Source: Anaeramoeba flamelloides
Taxonomy: Eukaryota > Metamonada > Anaeramoebidae
Direction of reading: 5' to 3'
Assembly: GCA_027625915.1 (NCBI GenBank)
Contig: JANTQA010000047.1
Location: forward strand, 434,001-498,000
Length of the DNA: 64,000 bases
Shown: positions 22,926 to 34,900 of the stretch, piece by piece
Layout of the letters: each line of letters starts with the position of its first letter
Numbering within the stretch: the stretch's first letter is position 1
Made by a program: the position numbers and the translations under genes
The notes under the pieces: generated by a model
Database searches by the model: none
Seen by the model: the letters and a program-made list of their open reading frames with translations, nothing else
Told to the model about the DNA's origin: nothing

Positions 22926-24706
22926 ACTCAATAAGTAGATAAAATATTTAAAAAAATAATCTTGGTAAACTTTGATTAATTGAAATTGGTTTAGAGTTTA
23001 AAGCTACTCTTTCGTTTCCTTTTAATGAATATATAAAAATGATCTTTTTTTTTTTTTTTTTTATTTGATATATTCAATAGTTTTATCAGAGTTAAAAAAA
23101 CTATATAATAAATAACTAAAAAAATTTGATTTTTATGAAGAAAAAACTACGAAACCTCAAAAACCGTTAATGAAGGTTCAAAAAAAGTAAATGGAAAAAT
23201 AATAAAAAATCATTTTTAAAAAGATTTTTTTTATAAATTTTTTTTTTTTCATTTTTCTAACAAATGCAAAAGTTTCCCTTTATATCTGTAATTTTTTACA
23301 AAAAAGTATGGTATATTAAGAATAGTACAGAAGACAAAAATATTAAAAAAATTTGGATTAGGTGAAGATAAAAAAAATCAAATTAACAGGATCCCTCTTT
23401 CAAACTCAAAAACAAATACTGAAATTCAACGAAAAATAATAAAAAATATACAAATTGTTAATCTTAGATATGGTATAAAAAAAAAAGAAAAGCTTCTAGA
23501 TTACAAATTTAAAGAATGATAAAACGAAATAAAACAAAAAATGAATCAAACTATTATAAGTTAAAAAAAAAAATTACATTCAAAGTATCGCTATTTCTTA
23601 CTCAAAAGAAAATTTTGAGATTCAACGAAAAACACAAAAAAAATATACAAATTGTTAATCTTACATATGGTATTAAAAAAAAAGAAACCTTCTAGATTCA
23701 AAAACTTCAAAAAATTGAAGAAATTCTCAATAGAAACAACAAACACTGTCAAACTATTGGAAGTCAAAAACATAATAAAATGATCCAGATTTCTAACTTA
23801 TAATAAAGTTTTCTTAGACTAGAATCAACAAGTATTACAAACTATTACCCTTTCAAATTCCAAGTACAATATTCTATCGCAAATAATTTGAAATATTTGT
23901 AAATTTTGAAGTATTCAATCTATTTAAAGGATAAAAAATCCATTTTTTTGTTTTTTTCTTTTATATTTTTTTGAGTTTCAAGATTTTAGAATTTTTTTAT
24001 CAAGTTTTGGGTTGTATTTTTAAAAAATTCTCAACACTAATTTGGCTAATTAATAATCAAAGAAACTAAAAAGAAACAAATACCTGTTTTCAATTCCAAT
24101 AGAACAAAAAATGTAAAAGATTCAAAATTATCCATTAAAAAAAATAAATTTTGAAAGATTTAACATTTATTTTTTTTGTTTTTGGTAATATTTTTTAATA
24201 TCTACTTAATTGGGAACTTTGAAAGATAAATTTGTTTAGATTTGATACACAAAAACATACACTCTACAATACGTTTAGACCTTAAAACTGTATTCTTTTT
24301 TTCCAAAAAGCTAAAATTTAAATTAGGGTTTTGAAATTTTGAAATTGAAGAATTCACCACATGAATCAAACGTCACACTTTGTAAAATTATGAAGAACAA
24401 AGGTACCAAAAAGTTTTCAATACCAATTTTTTTTGTTCTTTCAGTTAGTCTGTGGAATTCTTTAAAAAACTTTTGTGACTCTCTTTCAAAATGCCTTACA
24501 TAAAAAAACTTTTTGAAATTCTGACTTTTTATCATTTGAAATAAGTGAAATACAAGCAACAACCTCTTCAAAATTTACAAAACTAGTTTGATTATTTAGT
24601 AAATTTAAAATAATTATTTATTTTTTTAAAATATTTTAACTAAGATCTTCTTTGTCAAATATCTCATTTTAAAGATCCTAAAAGGATAAATTGTTCCAAA
24701 ATCAAA
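22926..24706. other. Intergenic interval with a local direct repeat
   Basis: An ~80-bp block starting attcaacgaaaaa occurs at ~23424 and again at ~23622. Both copies contain tatacaaattgttaatctta and end near cttctagatt. Otherwise A+T-rich. The minus-strand frame at 24323-24571 lacks an ATG at its start and I do not call it. Confidence 0.5.
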
Positions 24707-26594
24707 ATGAGTAATGCTGAAATCACCCAACCATTACCTATGGTTGGTGACAAAATAAAAATTAAAGGCAACCAAGGTATTGTAAAATTTGTTGGAAAGA
24801 CACGATTTTCTTCTGGCACTTGGGTAGGTTGTGAATTAGAAAAAAATGGTTTGTTGACTAAATTTGAATCTTTTTTTTTTTTTACTTCTCTGGTCTCCTT
24901 TGTACTGTTTCCATATCACTAATAAACAATCGCTTGCTTTTTTAAAAAATAGTTTTAGGAAATAAACAAGAAAATGGCACACGGGATGGTATCAAATACT
25001 TTGAATGTAAAAATGGATCTGGTTTCTTTTTTAAATTTCGAAAAAAGTTAAACAGGAAAAAAAAGAAAAAGAAGAGAAAAAAGAACAAGGAAAAAAAAAA
25101 AAAAACCGATCAGGGCAAGGGCAAGAAAAAGATGGAGGAAGAGAATGAGAATGAGAATGAGAAACAAAAAAAGAAGAAAAAAAAAAAACAAAAAAACAAG
25201 AAACAAAAGGGAGTTCGTTTTCAAATAATTAAAGAAAACCCATACCAAACTTTATTAAGAAAAAAATTAATACACCACCAATTACTAAGTTTAAAAAAAC
25301 AACAAAAGCCCAATTATCACCGACAAACAAACAAAAACGAAAACGAAAAAGAAATCAAAATAATGGATTTAAAAAAAAAGATAGAACAATTAAAAAAAGA
25401 ACATCAACACAAAACTGAAAACACAAAACAAGCACAACAAACTGTCGATCTATTAAAGAACAAAAAGGCCACAGAGACAAAAGAGTCCTTAAATTCACAG
25501 CTTGAGTCATTAGTCGAAAAGAAAAAGAAAATTAAAGATCAAACAAAATTTGAAATTGAAAAAAATACCAAGATCAAAAAAGAAAATCAGGTGCTGGGAA
25601 AACAAAAAAAAGAACTAATTCAAGAATGCCAAAAAAAGACAGGTAGGCTTTTGAAAATCTATTTCTCTTGATTTTCTTATTTTTGAAACAAAATTAATTT
25701 CTTTTTGACTCTAAAAAAAGTATTTCTCGATTTACTTGAACACAATTTGACAATAAACACTTTGTCTCTTTCAAATTCTTTGATTTATTCATACTTTACT
25801 TTATGGATTTTTTTTTTTTTTTTTTGATCAAACAAACAAACAAATAAACAAACAAACAAACAACTGAATAAATAGATGAAATTCAAATAATTTTCAAAAA
25901 CAAATCACAAAATTTAAATCAAGATTCAAACCTTTCAAATTTACCATTAAACAAAACAATTTTAATTGAGGACATTACTCGAATGGAAAACAAAATAAAG
26001 TTATTAATCAAACAAATCGAAAGTAATGAAAAAAAAATCGAAAAATTAAAAAAAGTAAGGATCACACAAAAAGAAAAAGAACTCGAAAAAATCAAACAAA
26101 AGAAGAACGACAAGGAAATTGAAAAAAAGAATCAAGAAGAAAACGAAGAGAATGAAGAAGAAGGAGAACAAGATCAAAAAGATCAAAAAGGTGAAAAATA
26201 TCAAAAGAAGAATGAAACAATAGATCGAATAACAGAGGAAGAAAAGGAGAACGAGAACAAAAGCAAAACCGGCAGTTACAGCAACCAGAATATTGATAAA
26301 TCAGAGTGGGCAATCAGACTAATGAAAAAAAGGCCACACATATTTGGACTTCGTGAAAAAATTAGACCGATCTCAAAAAAAATGACTTATGGGAAAATCC
26401 CTACAATAAAAAAAGTGTTAAATCCAAATTTTTTGAATTCTTCTCAAATTTTGCAATTAATTATGCAACACTATGACATTACGGGGAAAAGCCAACTAAA
26501 GGATTTTATTGAAAAGCAAACAGGGATTGATTGTAATAATTTACTTTTTATTTTTTTAGGCATTGATTTTTTTCAAATTCAGATTAATTACTGA
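24707..26594 (+). CDS. CAP-Gly domain protein with Lys/Glu-rich coiled coil (three exons)
   Basis: Exons 24707-24848, 24953-25642 and 25876-26594 (introns of 104 and 233 bp) give 516 residues. The joins are phase 1, with donors gtttgt and gtaggc and acceptors aatag and aatag. Exons 1 and 2 together make a CAP-Gly domain (residues ~12-75): GNQGIVKFVGKTRFSSGTWVG, then CELEKN, VLGNKQENGTRDG and IKYFEC. Such domains bind the EEY/F tails of tubulin and EB proteins, so a microtubule role is likely. The usual GKNDG loop is replaced by a longer GNKQENGTRDG. A very basic Lys-rich stretch and a long charged coiled coil (residues ~140-400) follow. The last ~95 residues (from KSEWAIRLMKKRPHIFGLRE) look globular and unfamiliar. 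A second AG 6 bp into exon 2 would remove two residues (VL); I prefer the upstream one because it keeps the Leu-Gly typical of the domain. Confidence 0.8.
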
Positions 26595-26980
26595 TTCTTT
26601 TTTTAACAAACAAACAAAAAAAAAAAAAAAAAAAAAAACTGTTAACAAGAAATTCAAATTGATTAGATTTTCTTTGAGCTGTTTCATAAACCCATTAATT
26701 TCGAGTATAAATATTGATTTTTTTTATTTTTTATATCTCGGATTCTAAACTCCTTTCCAATAATTACAATACATTTAAAAATGGAACATAAACTATTATT
26801 GTCAAAAATATTTCTTTAATCCTGTTTTTCAAAGAAGAAAATAATTTGCATTCAGTAAACTTTTATCTATTTTGCTATTCAAATAATTCAAACTTATCTC
26901 TTTTGATACTATAACTATATGCTTTGATATGTAATGTTAATTTATATTTTATTTAAAAAAAAACGAGGTTATAAAAATTT

Positions 26981-27732
26981 AAGGGATTAGCGTCTACCAA
27001 GGAGAAGCCTACGAACAAAGTATATTGTTATTGGGTTTAACAACATTAGTGCTACATGGTTCAAATGTCTCTAAAAAATCGATTAGTCAAGTAGTAATAT
27101 TTGTTGATCTCATCAATTAAAAATGATCTATGTATTAGTAAAAAACTCAACAATTTCAGAATAAAATCTGCATTTACCCATAAATTTAAAGGTTGAATTT
27201 TCAATATTCAGACTACAAAGTCACAAAATATCTTTCTTAAATTTGTGGCGAAATGTAGATTAGTTACTAAAAAATTCGTTTTTTTTTAAAAATTAAATAA
27301 TTAAAGAATAAATTTTTTTAACTAATTATTTCTCAAATCGTGGAAATATATTGATGCTACAAGTACCTTTATCAAAAGCAAACAAAAATAATCAGTCTTT
27401 GTGCTTTTATGTTGATGATTATTGAGTTAATCTTTGAAATTAAAAAATTATAAAAATAGTTACTTTTGGAAGTTCTAAATCTAAATTATGTAATACCAGA
27501 ATACTGTATTTTGGGTATCTATTTTTAGATTTGGAAAAGGAATTAAAAAAATTTTTTTATAAAATGAAACTTTTTTAATTGTGATCATTAAAAAAAAATG
27601 TAATAATTTATTGTACAATAAGATTTATAATAGATATTTTAGAGCTATTTGATCCATGGTGTACTAATATCATTTGCACCCAATTACTACATACTTTGAT
27701 TATATAGAAATCTATGGTGAGGCTAATCCCTT
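26981..27732. mobile_element. Family E element (copy E1), TTAA at both ends
   Basis: Ends are AAGGGATTAGC (26981-26991) and GGCTAATCCCTT (27721-27732), an inverted repeat. Read with the flanks, they are TTAAGGG...CCCTTAA. The second copy at 54266-55016 aligns through the interior (gtagtaatatttgttgatct, aaatttgtgg, aatgtagattag) and keeps the CCCTTAA end. No coding frame. Confidence 0.65.
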
Positions 27733-28129
27733 AAGGTTAAAAATTTTGGAATAACATTTCTCAAATTATTACCAGAGCAAAAATATTGGAAAAATAGTTT
27801 ATATAGGATTTACAAATGAAACAATTCTGTTTATTTTAATCATCCTAAAAAAGTATTTTTTCATTTTATGGGAATGGTCCACCTATAGCAAAGTGGGGGC
27901 AGAGTGGTACAAAGACTGTTTCAAACTTGAATACCTAAAATTTCCGAAAACTCAAAAAAAAAAAAAAAAAATTCAAGAAAAAAATAAAAAAGGACAATTC
28001 TTGAAAAAAGAAATAAATGAAAAACTTTAAAAGAAAATTATTGAAAAAAAAATAAGTAAAATAATAAAAAAGAATACTTATGTTCTACTAGCTAACATAA
28101 ATTACAAACACATATTCAAACTGACGACT

Positions 28130-28615
28130 AAGTTTTAAAAAAAACGGCTTTCCATAAGCTATTTCCAAGAAAGTGGGACAAATTTATTTTAAAATATCTC
28201 TATTAAACTCAATCTTCAAAAAAGTATTTAAATGTCCAAAATCGTTAACTACCATTTATCGGTTCTTGATAATAATTCAATTTGTTTCTTAGTATTGTAT
28301 TACATAAATAAAAGGATATTAAAATTTTCTGATCTCGATTTTATCTGATATTTTTTAGGGGTGAAAATTGGTGTTTATTATTATCTTTTTGATCAAAAAA
28401 ACCGTTTTTATAACTTTTTTAATCTCAACAAATTTTTAAATAGAATTAAAAACATATAACTGCATTTTATTGTTTAAAAAATCGTTTGTACCCTTTCCAT
28501 ATTTCCAGTTTTTTATTGAAATTGGTTTCTGATTGTTTTCTCAAAAAAAAGTGCTTTTTTTTTTCTTCATTTTTTGGAAATATTTCATACAAAATATTTT
28601 CAAATAAATACCTTA
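28130..28615 (+). mobile_element. Family F repeat, copy F1
   Basis: It aligns with ~50455-50945: both contain aaatttattttaaaatatct, ttcttgataataat, aaaattggtgtttattatt and acatataactg in the same order and spacing. The termini are not resolved. Confidence 0.55.
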
Positions 28616-28638
28616 GTCATTAATTCAATTGGTTTTAA

Positions 28639-29180
28639 TAAACTAAAATTCAAAATTTTTCACACAGTTAAAACAGTCCAAATAATCACAATAATACAAT
28701 TTCATTCAAATTGGAAATAAATTTTGATTTTTTTGAAAAATATGAAAATCATTTTTTCATCTTTTAGTTTTTGTATTAATTTCATTTTTTGAATTACGTA
28801 ACTTGTTTCATTTGATCGAGATATTTTTTTCAACGATTGATGTTATGGTTAAGGTTGAGTTGTTCCAAATAAAAAGAACTCAAATAAAATTAGTTGATGG
28901 TATCTAACCATTTGATCGATCAATATTACTAATAGAATTTAAACAAATTTAGCAATGCATTTTTTTGTTTGGCTCTCTCCAAAATTTTTAACACACCCTT
29001 GATTTATTTGTATTGATAATTATTTGATTTTTGTTTTGTGAGTATTGTAATTTATAAAAAAGTGTTAACATTTCAATTAGCGAATGATTCTGATTTGATA
29101 TTTCTTTGAGAATTGATTAAATAAGTTTTTTTTTCTTCACAAATTGAATTTTGGTGTTAAAAATTTTGAATTGGTATTTA
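28639..29180 (+). mobile_element. Family A inverted-terminus element, copy A2
   Basis: It begins taaactaaaattcaaaattt and ends aaattttgaattggtattta, an imperfect ~21-bp inverted repeat. At 542 bp it has no coding frame. This is the cleanest copy for comparison. Confidence 0.7.
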
Positions 29181-31106
29181 TTAAACTTAATTGGGTATTG
29201 TCAATTAATGAATATATTTCCTAACAAAGATGATTTTTTCTGAAATGTAAAAAAACTATGCTCCACTTTTTTTGAATACCTTATAAAGGTAATAGGTATC
29301 GATCCAATCGCAGCCACAAAAAATAAATTAATAATGGAATATTTTTTGAAATTACTGTTGATTAACTACATTTTAAAATGAGCAATTAAATTTAATAATG
29401 CTAGTTAAAATACATGTAGGCGTCAATTAAATACGTTTCTAAACAATATTTAATATATATATATATATATAAATATAAGTATATATATATTTAAGAAGAA
29501 ATTGGATACACAGATCATTTTTTGTAATTTCTCTGGTTCTGAGATCGTTTTTTCCAGGTATATTCCTTAGAGAAAAAAGTAGTATCATGACCAATTTAAC
29601 CCAAACTGGATGCTTCTAATCATACTCTGAGAATTTAAGAAGAGGTGGTGTCTCCTAGATGTACAGGGGTTAACATTTTCAAGGAATACCACATAATCCC
29701 CAGAAAAGTGCGTATGTTTAATAGGATAAGTATTTACACTTTGGTCTTTCATATCAAAAAGTCCCCATATTTGATGTTATATAACATTAACAGTATAATT
29801 ATAGTTTAATTTTATTTTTTAGAATTTCACATCTTTGTTTATCTTTTCCAGTTTGGTTTGGAAAATTTCCATTCATAATTTTTTTTTTGTATTATTGATT
29901 ACATTTTGGATTTGAGAAATAGGTTGAATTAATCAAATAAAACCATTTCACCAAAAATGTTCAAAAAATGTTAATTTTACGTTTTTTATTCAATTGTTTA
30001 ACAATGCATCTTTGAATTTCAGATCAAAGAGTCAACTTTTCAAACACTAAATAAAATTTTTTCGAGTTTTACAAAAATGTTTAATTTTAAAAAGTAAATT
30101 GAAATTTTCTTTACTAATTGATAAAGCAAAGGAAAAAGAAGATAAAAAACAAAAGTTTGAAAAAAGCTCTTTGATTCATTAAATTTTGTTTTTCAAACCC
30201 GAGATAGAGAAAAGAATGAAAAAAGTGTAAATTTTCCTTTAGGTAAATTTTGCGAAAAAAAAAAATACTTGACTTTTTTTTTTAAAAATAAATTAATTTT
30301 ATTTGTTATTTTCAAAAAGCATTAAAAGGTCATTGTATTATAAAATTATTATTAACCCAATTATTCTCTTATTTAAAAATATTATTAAGTTACCAATTGT
30401 TTTTAAATTTTATAAAAGAGGATTTTAATGTTTTCTTTATAATTTACCAATGTTGAAAATCACAGAAATCACAGAAATCACAGAAATCACAGAAACCAAT
30501 TTTTCAGAGATCATAAATTTAAAACTATTAATCAAAATTGATAAGGGACTAATCCTTGATAAATTAATTTAATTTCTAATTTGAAGCTAAATTCTGAAAA
30601 ATAATTTACTTTAAAAAAACTTTCTCAATTGTCTAAAACAACACAATCAAAATAATCTCATACATTTATTTTTAAATTAAAGCGCACTTAATTGGTTTAG
30701 GAGCACTTAAAGAAATGTAAAAATATTAATTCAAAAGAAGAAAAGGTTAAAAAATGATATAACATAATTTTTTTACCCTACCTCTCTATGGAATCTAAAA
30801 GAATCTCTGTTTGATTTATTTTGAATGCTTGCCTGTAATTTTGGAAAATAATTTATTTTCAATTTTTTTTGACCAAATACTATTGTTTTCCGATTTCGTT
30901 AGTAGAACAATACCATTTTAGATTAAAAAAAAAAATAAATTTCTTTAAAAGTTAAAAGGACAAAATGTTTTAAACTTTTCTAAAAATTAAATCAAAAAAA
31001 AAAGAAATTATTAATGAAGCTGTTGATAAACCAAATAGAAACTAACATTTTTGCATTTGTTTAATAATTACAGGTGTTTACCCAGTTAATTTTTCGTTTA
31101 TATAAA

Positions 31107-31650
31107 TAAATCCCATTCCAAAAATTTGTATACACTCAAAATCAAAAAAAGTCAAAAAAAATCACAATTTTGTAAAATTTTTTCATAATTAAATATCGAA
31201 TCATATTAAAGTTACCCAATATTAATGTTTTTATTTGTAATACTTTTTAAATCAAGTTAATAAAGGAAAAATAATTACCAATAAAAATAAAAATCTATAT
31301 GTTCAAAATTTTGGCATGAGCTGAACAAAAAAATAAATTACTAAATTTGTTGAAATTGCACCAACAATTATTGATCCATTAAATGGTTAGATACCATCAA
31401 TTAATTGGTATGCGATTTTTCTATTTAACAAACTCAACTTTAGCCTTCTATCAACCATTGAACAAAAAATTCCAGATCTAAATGAAGCAGATTATGTAAC
31501 TAAAAAAAAGGAAATGAAAACAAAACAAAAAAGAAAAAAAATGAAATAGTTTGTAAAATCAAAATTATTCCCAAATTGAATGAAAAGTGTGAGTTTTGTT
31601 TTTCTTTCAATTGTTTTTAACTGTGTATAAAGTTTTGATATCTAAGTTTA
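31107..31650 (-). mobile_element. Family A element, copy A3 (reverse orientation)
   Basis: It starts taaatcccattccaaaaatt and ends agttttgatatctaagttta. The interior ggttagataccatcaatta is the complement of the block seen in A1, A2 and A6. Confidence 0.7.
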
Positions 31651-31921
31651 TTAAATACTTGAAACAGTATGTATATACCATAGATTATAGATGCTGTGGT
31701 ATCTAATCAGATTTAATTAAATGGTTTTCAAAGGTTTATTATTCAATTTTTAATAAAATTTAATCAATTTTTCCTTTATAGTTTAACAGTTAAAAATACA
31801 CAAATAATAAAAAATTTATAATTTTGTTTAAATTCAAATTTTAATTCAAATTCAAAACAAAAACATAAAACAAAAACAAAAATAAATACTTTCAAAAATA
31901 AATAACACTCAAATAATAAAG

Positions 31922-34900
31922 ATATCTACCAAGAAGTGCCTGAAAGTATTTTAATAACATTAATCAGACTTGCTATTAAAGAAGATGCACGCATTGTAGA
32001 CATTACTCAAGAATTTTCAGAAAATCAAAATACTGATGAAAAGGAAATTTCTGTGAGCCGAAACATCATTTTAAGTTTAGACGACGATGATGTTAATGTT
32101 TGGGACGGGGGAGAAGGCGATACAAAAAATATTGTAGTCGATAAAGAAATGATGGATGAATATAACAAGGGTAATTACATAGATTCTATCCATACATCAA
32201 ATGTTAATAATTTAATTAAACATTTAATTAATGAAAAATATTTTGATGAAAATTTTGTTCAGGCATTTTTAATGACATACCATGGCTTTTTAAAATCAGA
32301 ACATTTATTTTTGAAAGTTGTCCAAAGATATAAAGTCCCCGCAATGAGCAAATGTGGTGTTAAATTTGAAAATGAAAGGGAATACAAGCTGTTTAAAATA
32401 GGTATCCAAAAGAATTCAATTAATTTCCTTGAAACTTGGATCAACAACCAATTCTTTGATTTTGGCAGAATTATCTTATCGGCTCTCCGGTCCTTTGTTC
32501 AAAATAAAATTAAAAGAGACTGGCCAAAGGATTACCAAGTGCTGCTACAAACTATAAATAGGAATAAAAATAAAAAGGTAAATATGGAAAAGTGGGAATT
32601 AATAAAGACATCTTCAAATAATTTACAGCCAATTACATTTCCAGAACCTATTATACCAAAGAATGTTTTTTCCCATTTTTTAAATTTAAGGGACGTCAAA
32701 GAAGTTGAATTTGCAAGACAAATTACTTTATATGTACAACAACTTTTTCAAAAAATACAGGTAACTTTTTTTTTTTTGTTTTGATTCTTTTTTTTTTTTT
32801 TAGAAAAAAAAAATTAAACTCATTTTAAATTTATTATCAATCAATTAAATTATAAAGTAATCAATTTATGAATCATTTATATTTGTTTATTATCTTTGCT
32901 TCATTATTATTAAATTAATTAAATAATATCTTTATTAATTCTCTAAATAACCAAGAAAATTGACTATAATCTTTTTTTTTTTTTTGAATGATTTGAACAT
33001 GTATGAGTTGACATATTTTTTTATAATTTTCTGTGTGGATGAAATCAACTATCACCGATTTTCAAAATTTTTACTTGTTTGAACTCTAATTTGAGAGTGT
33101 GTCCAATTTTTGAAAATCGTTGATGGCCGATCTTCAAAGTCCACTCAGCGATCTGGAATATTTTGAAGGAAAAAAAAAATACAATTTCATTTACATATTA
33201 TCTCTTGAAAGATATTTAAATATAAAATGACTTTTCACGACCATAAAATTTTTTAAATATTGAATGAGGTTTTTATTTCAAAAAAAAGTATATTAATATG
33301 CTATATTTTTAACGAAAAAACAAATGATTAAATTTTGTGATCAAAAAATATAAACAAAATAAATTTTTATTTTTGATTTTGAACACACCAACTTAAAAGA
33401 TGTCTATATTTTATAACTGGAAATGTAGTTTGTTTCTTCAAGGGGGTAGGCTTTTTGTAATTTTTGTTTCAAAAAATTTCACCTTTCAGGATCAAGATGA
33501 AAAATTAGTTTGTTTGTATAGATGAATACTATTGATTTTTCATGATAACACCATGAACTTTTTAAAAAAAAAAAAATGTGAATTTATGAGTTTTTTGTTC
33601 TCGAAATCCCACTTTCCAGTTTTGAATATGTGGGATTAAAATTCTTTAATTGTTAATTTGGGTAACAAACTGGTGTTATTTATGAAATTTGGAACAGGGG
33701 GTGTGGTTTTTGAGAAATTGCAATTTTTTTTAATCATTTTTTTCTTTTTTTTAAAAACTTTTTATTTCAACAAAAAAGAAATACAATTCTCAAAAGTTCT
33801 TTTTGTTTCATTATTTTGTTTTTTTAATTGCTACGAAATTTTAATTGTGAATATTAGTAAAATTTAAATTTTTCAATTAAAAATTAAAGAATTTTTTCAA
33901 GCATTTTAACTCAAGAGTATCGATATAATATCCAATTAAGAACAGAACACTCGAATCTTAGTGTAGATTGTGATTTACCTACCCGCGTATATAATTATTA
34001 AAATTTGTTGAGTAATTATAATATTTCTCTTTTTAATTTTTTTTGAAAAAAATTTTTTCATAATATTGATACATTTCATCCTTAGTCTTGGTTGATTATT
34101 CCATTTTAATTTCTAACTACAACCCAGACAAGAAGTTATAATTAATCAATTTGTTTTCACTCTGAAAAAAATAATCAAAAAATAAATAAATGAAGGAACT
34201 TATAAATTGCCAAATACGAAACAAAAAGTTTTTTGTTATCTAATAAATTCTTTAATAATAAATAATTTATCAAAAAATAAATTAATTTGGTAACAAATTG
34301 TAACTTTTTTTTCAAGAATAAATTCAAAAAAAACAACAAAAAATAAATATTATTTATTGATGGAAGAAGTGTAAATTAAACTATAGATGTCCTTTTACTT
34401 AAATTTCCTCAAAGGAAATTTAAGCGTAAAATCATAGATTTCACGATTGTTCAAGGGAAAGACATACCCATTTTTTTTTATGTTTAAAAAGCAAAAGCCA
34501 AAAATTGAAAAGAAAAAAAGGAAAAAAAAAAAAGAAATTTAAAAAGGGTTTATAAGAAGCAATTGGTAAAAAATCAAAAAAAAAAAAAAAAACCAATGCT
34601 ATCTTTAATTAAGAACTCCCAAAATCACAGCCACGATACTTTTGGTTGATTTAATAATTTGATAATTGATCATGAATGTTCACTTGGGGATCGTTGTTTA
34701 ATTGTTGTAATTTCTTTTCTTTTTTTTTTTGATCTTATTTGCTTTCAACCTTTGGTCATTTTAGCCTTTGCTTTTTAGTTTTTATTTTCAAGTTACTCAT
34801 ACTTTCGTGTTTCAGTGTCACAGTATTATAAAATAACCACTTGATCTTTTTCCTTTGTAACTCTTCTTCTCAATATAAAGAAGATTCAGCTAGGGGAAAA

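Larger units (their letters stand above)
26595..31921. other. 5.3-kb interval rich in small mobile elements
   Basis: It contains family E (26981-27732), family F (~28130-28615), family A in both orientations (28639-29180 and 31107-31650), a TA-rich tract at ~29453-29490, and four 9-bp atcacagaa units at 30458-30494. The rest shows no gene. It should also contain the missing 5' exon(s) of the RasGEF gene, which I could not find. Confidence 0.5.

Noticed and set aside
24323-24571. 82-codon minus-strand frame upstream of the CAP-Gly gene
   Set aside because: It begins with TTG, has no early ATG and no recognised content.
30458-30494. Regular atcacagaa units as a possible CRISPR-like array
   Set aside because: Four contiguous 9-bp units with no spacers: a simple tandem repeat.
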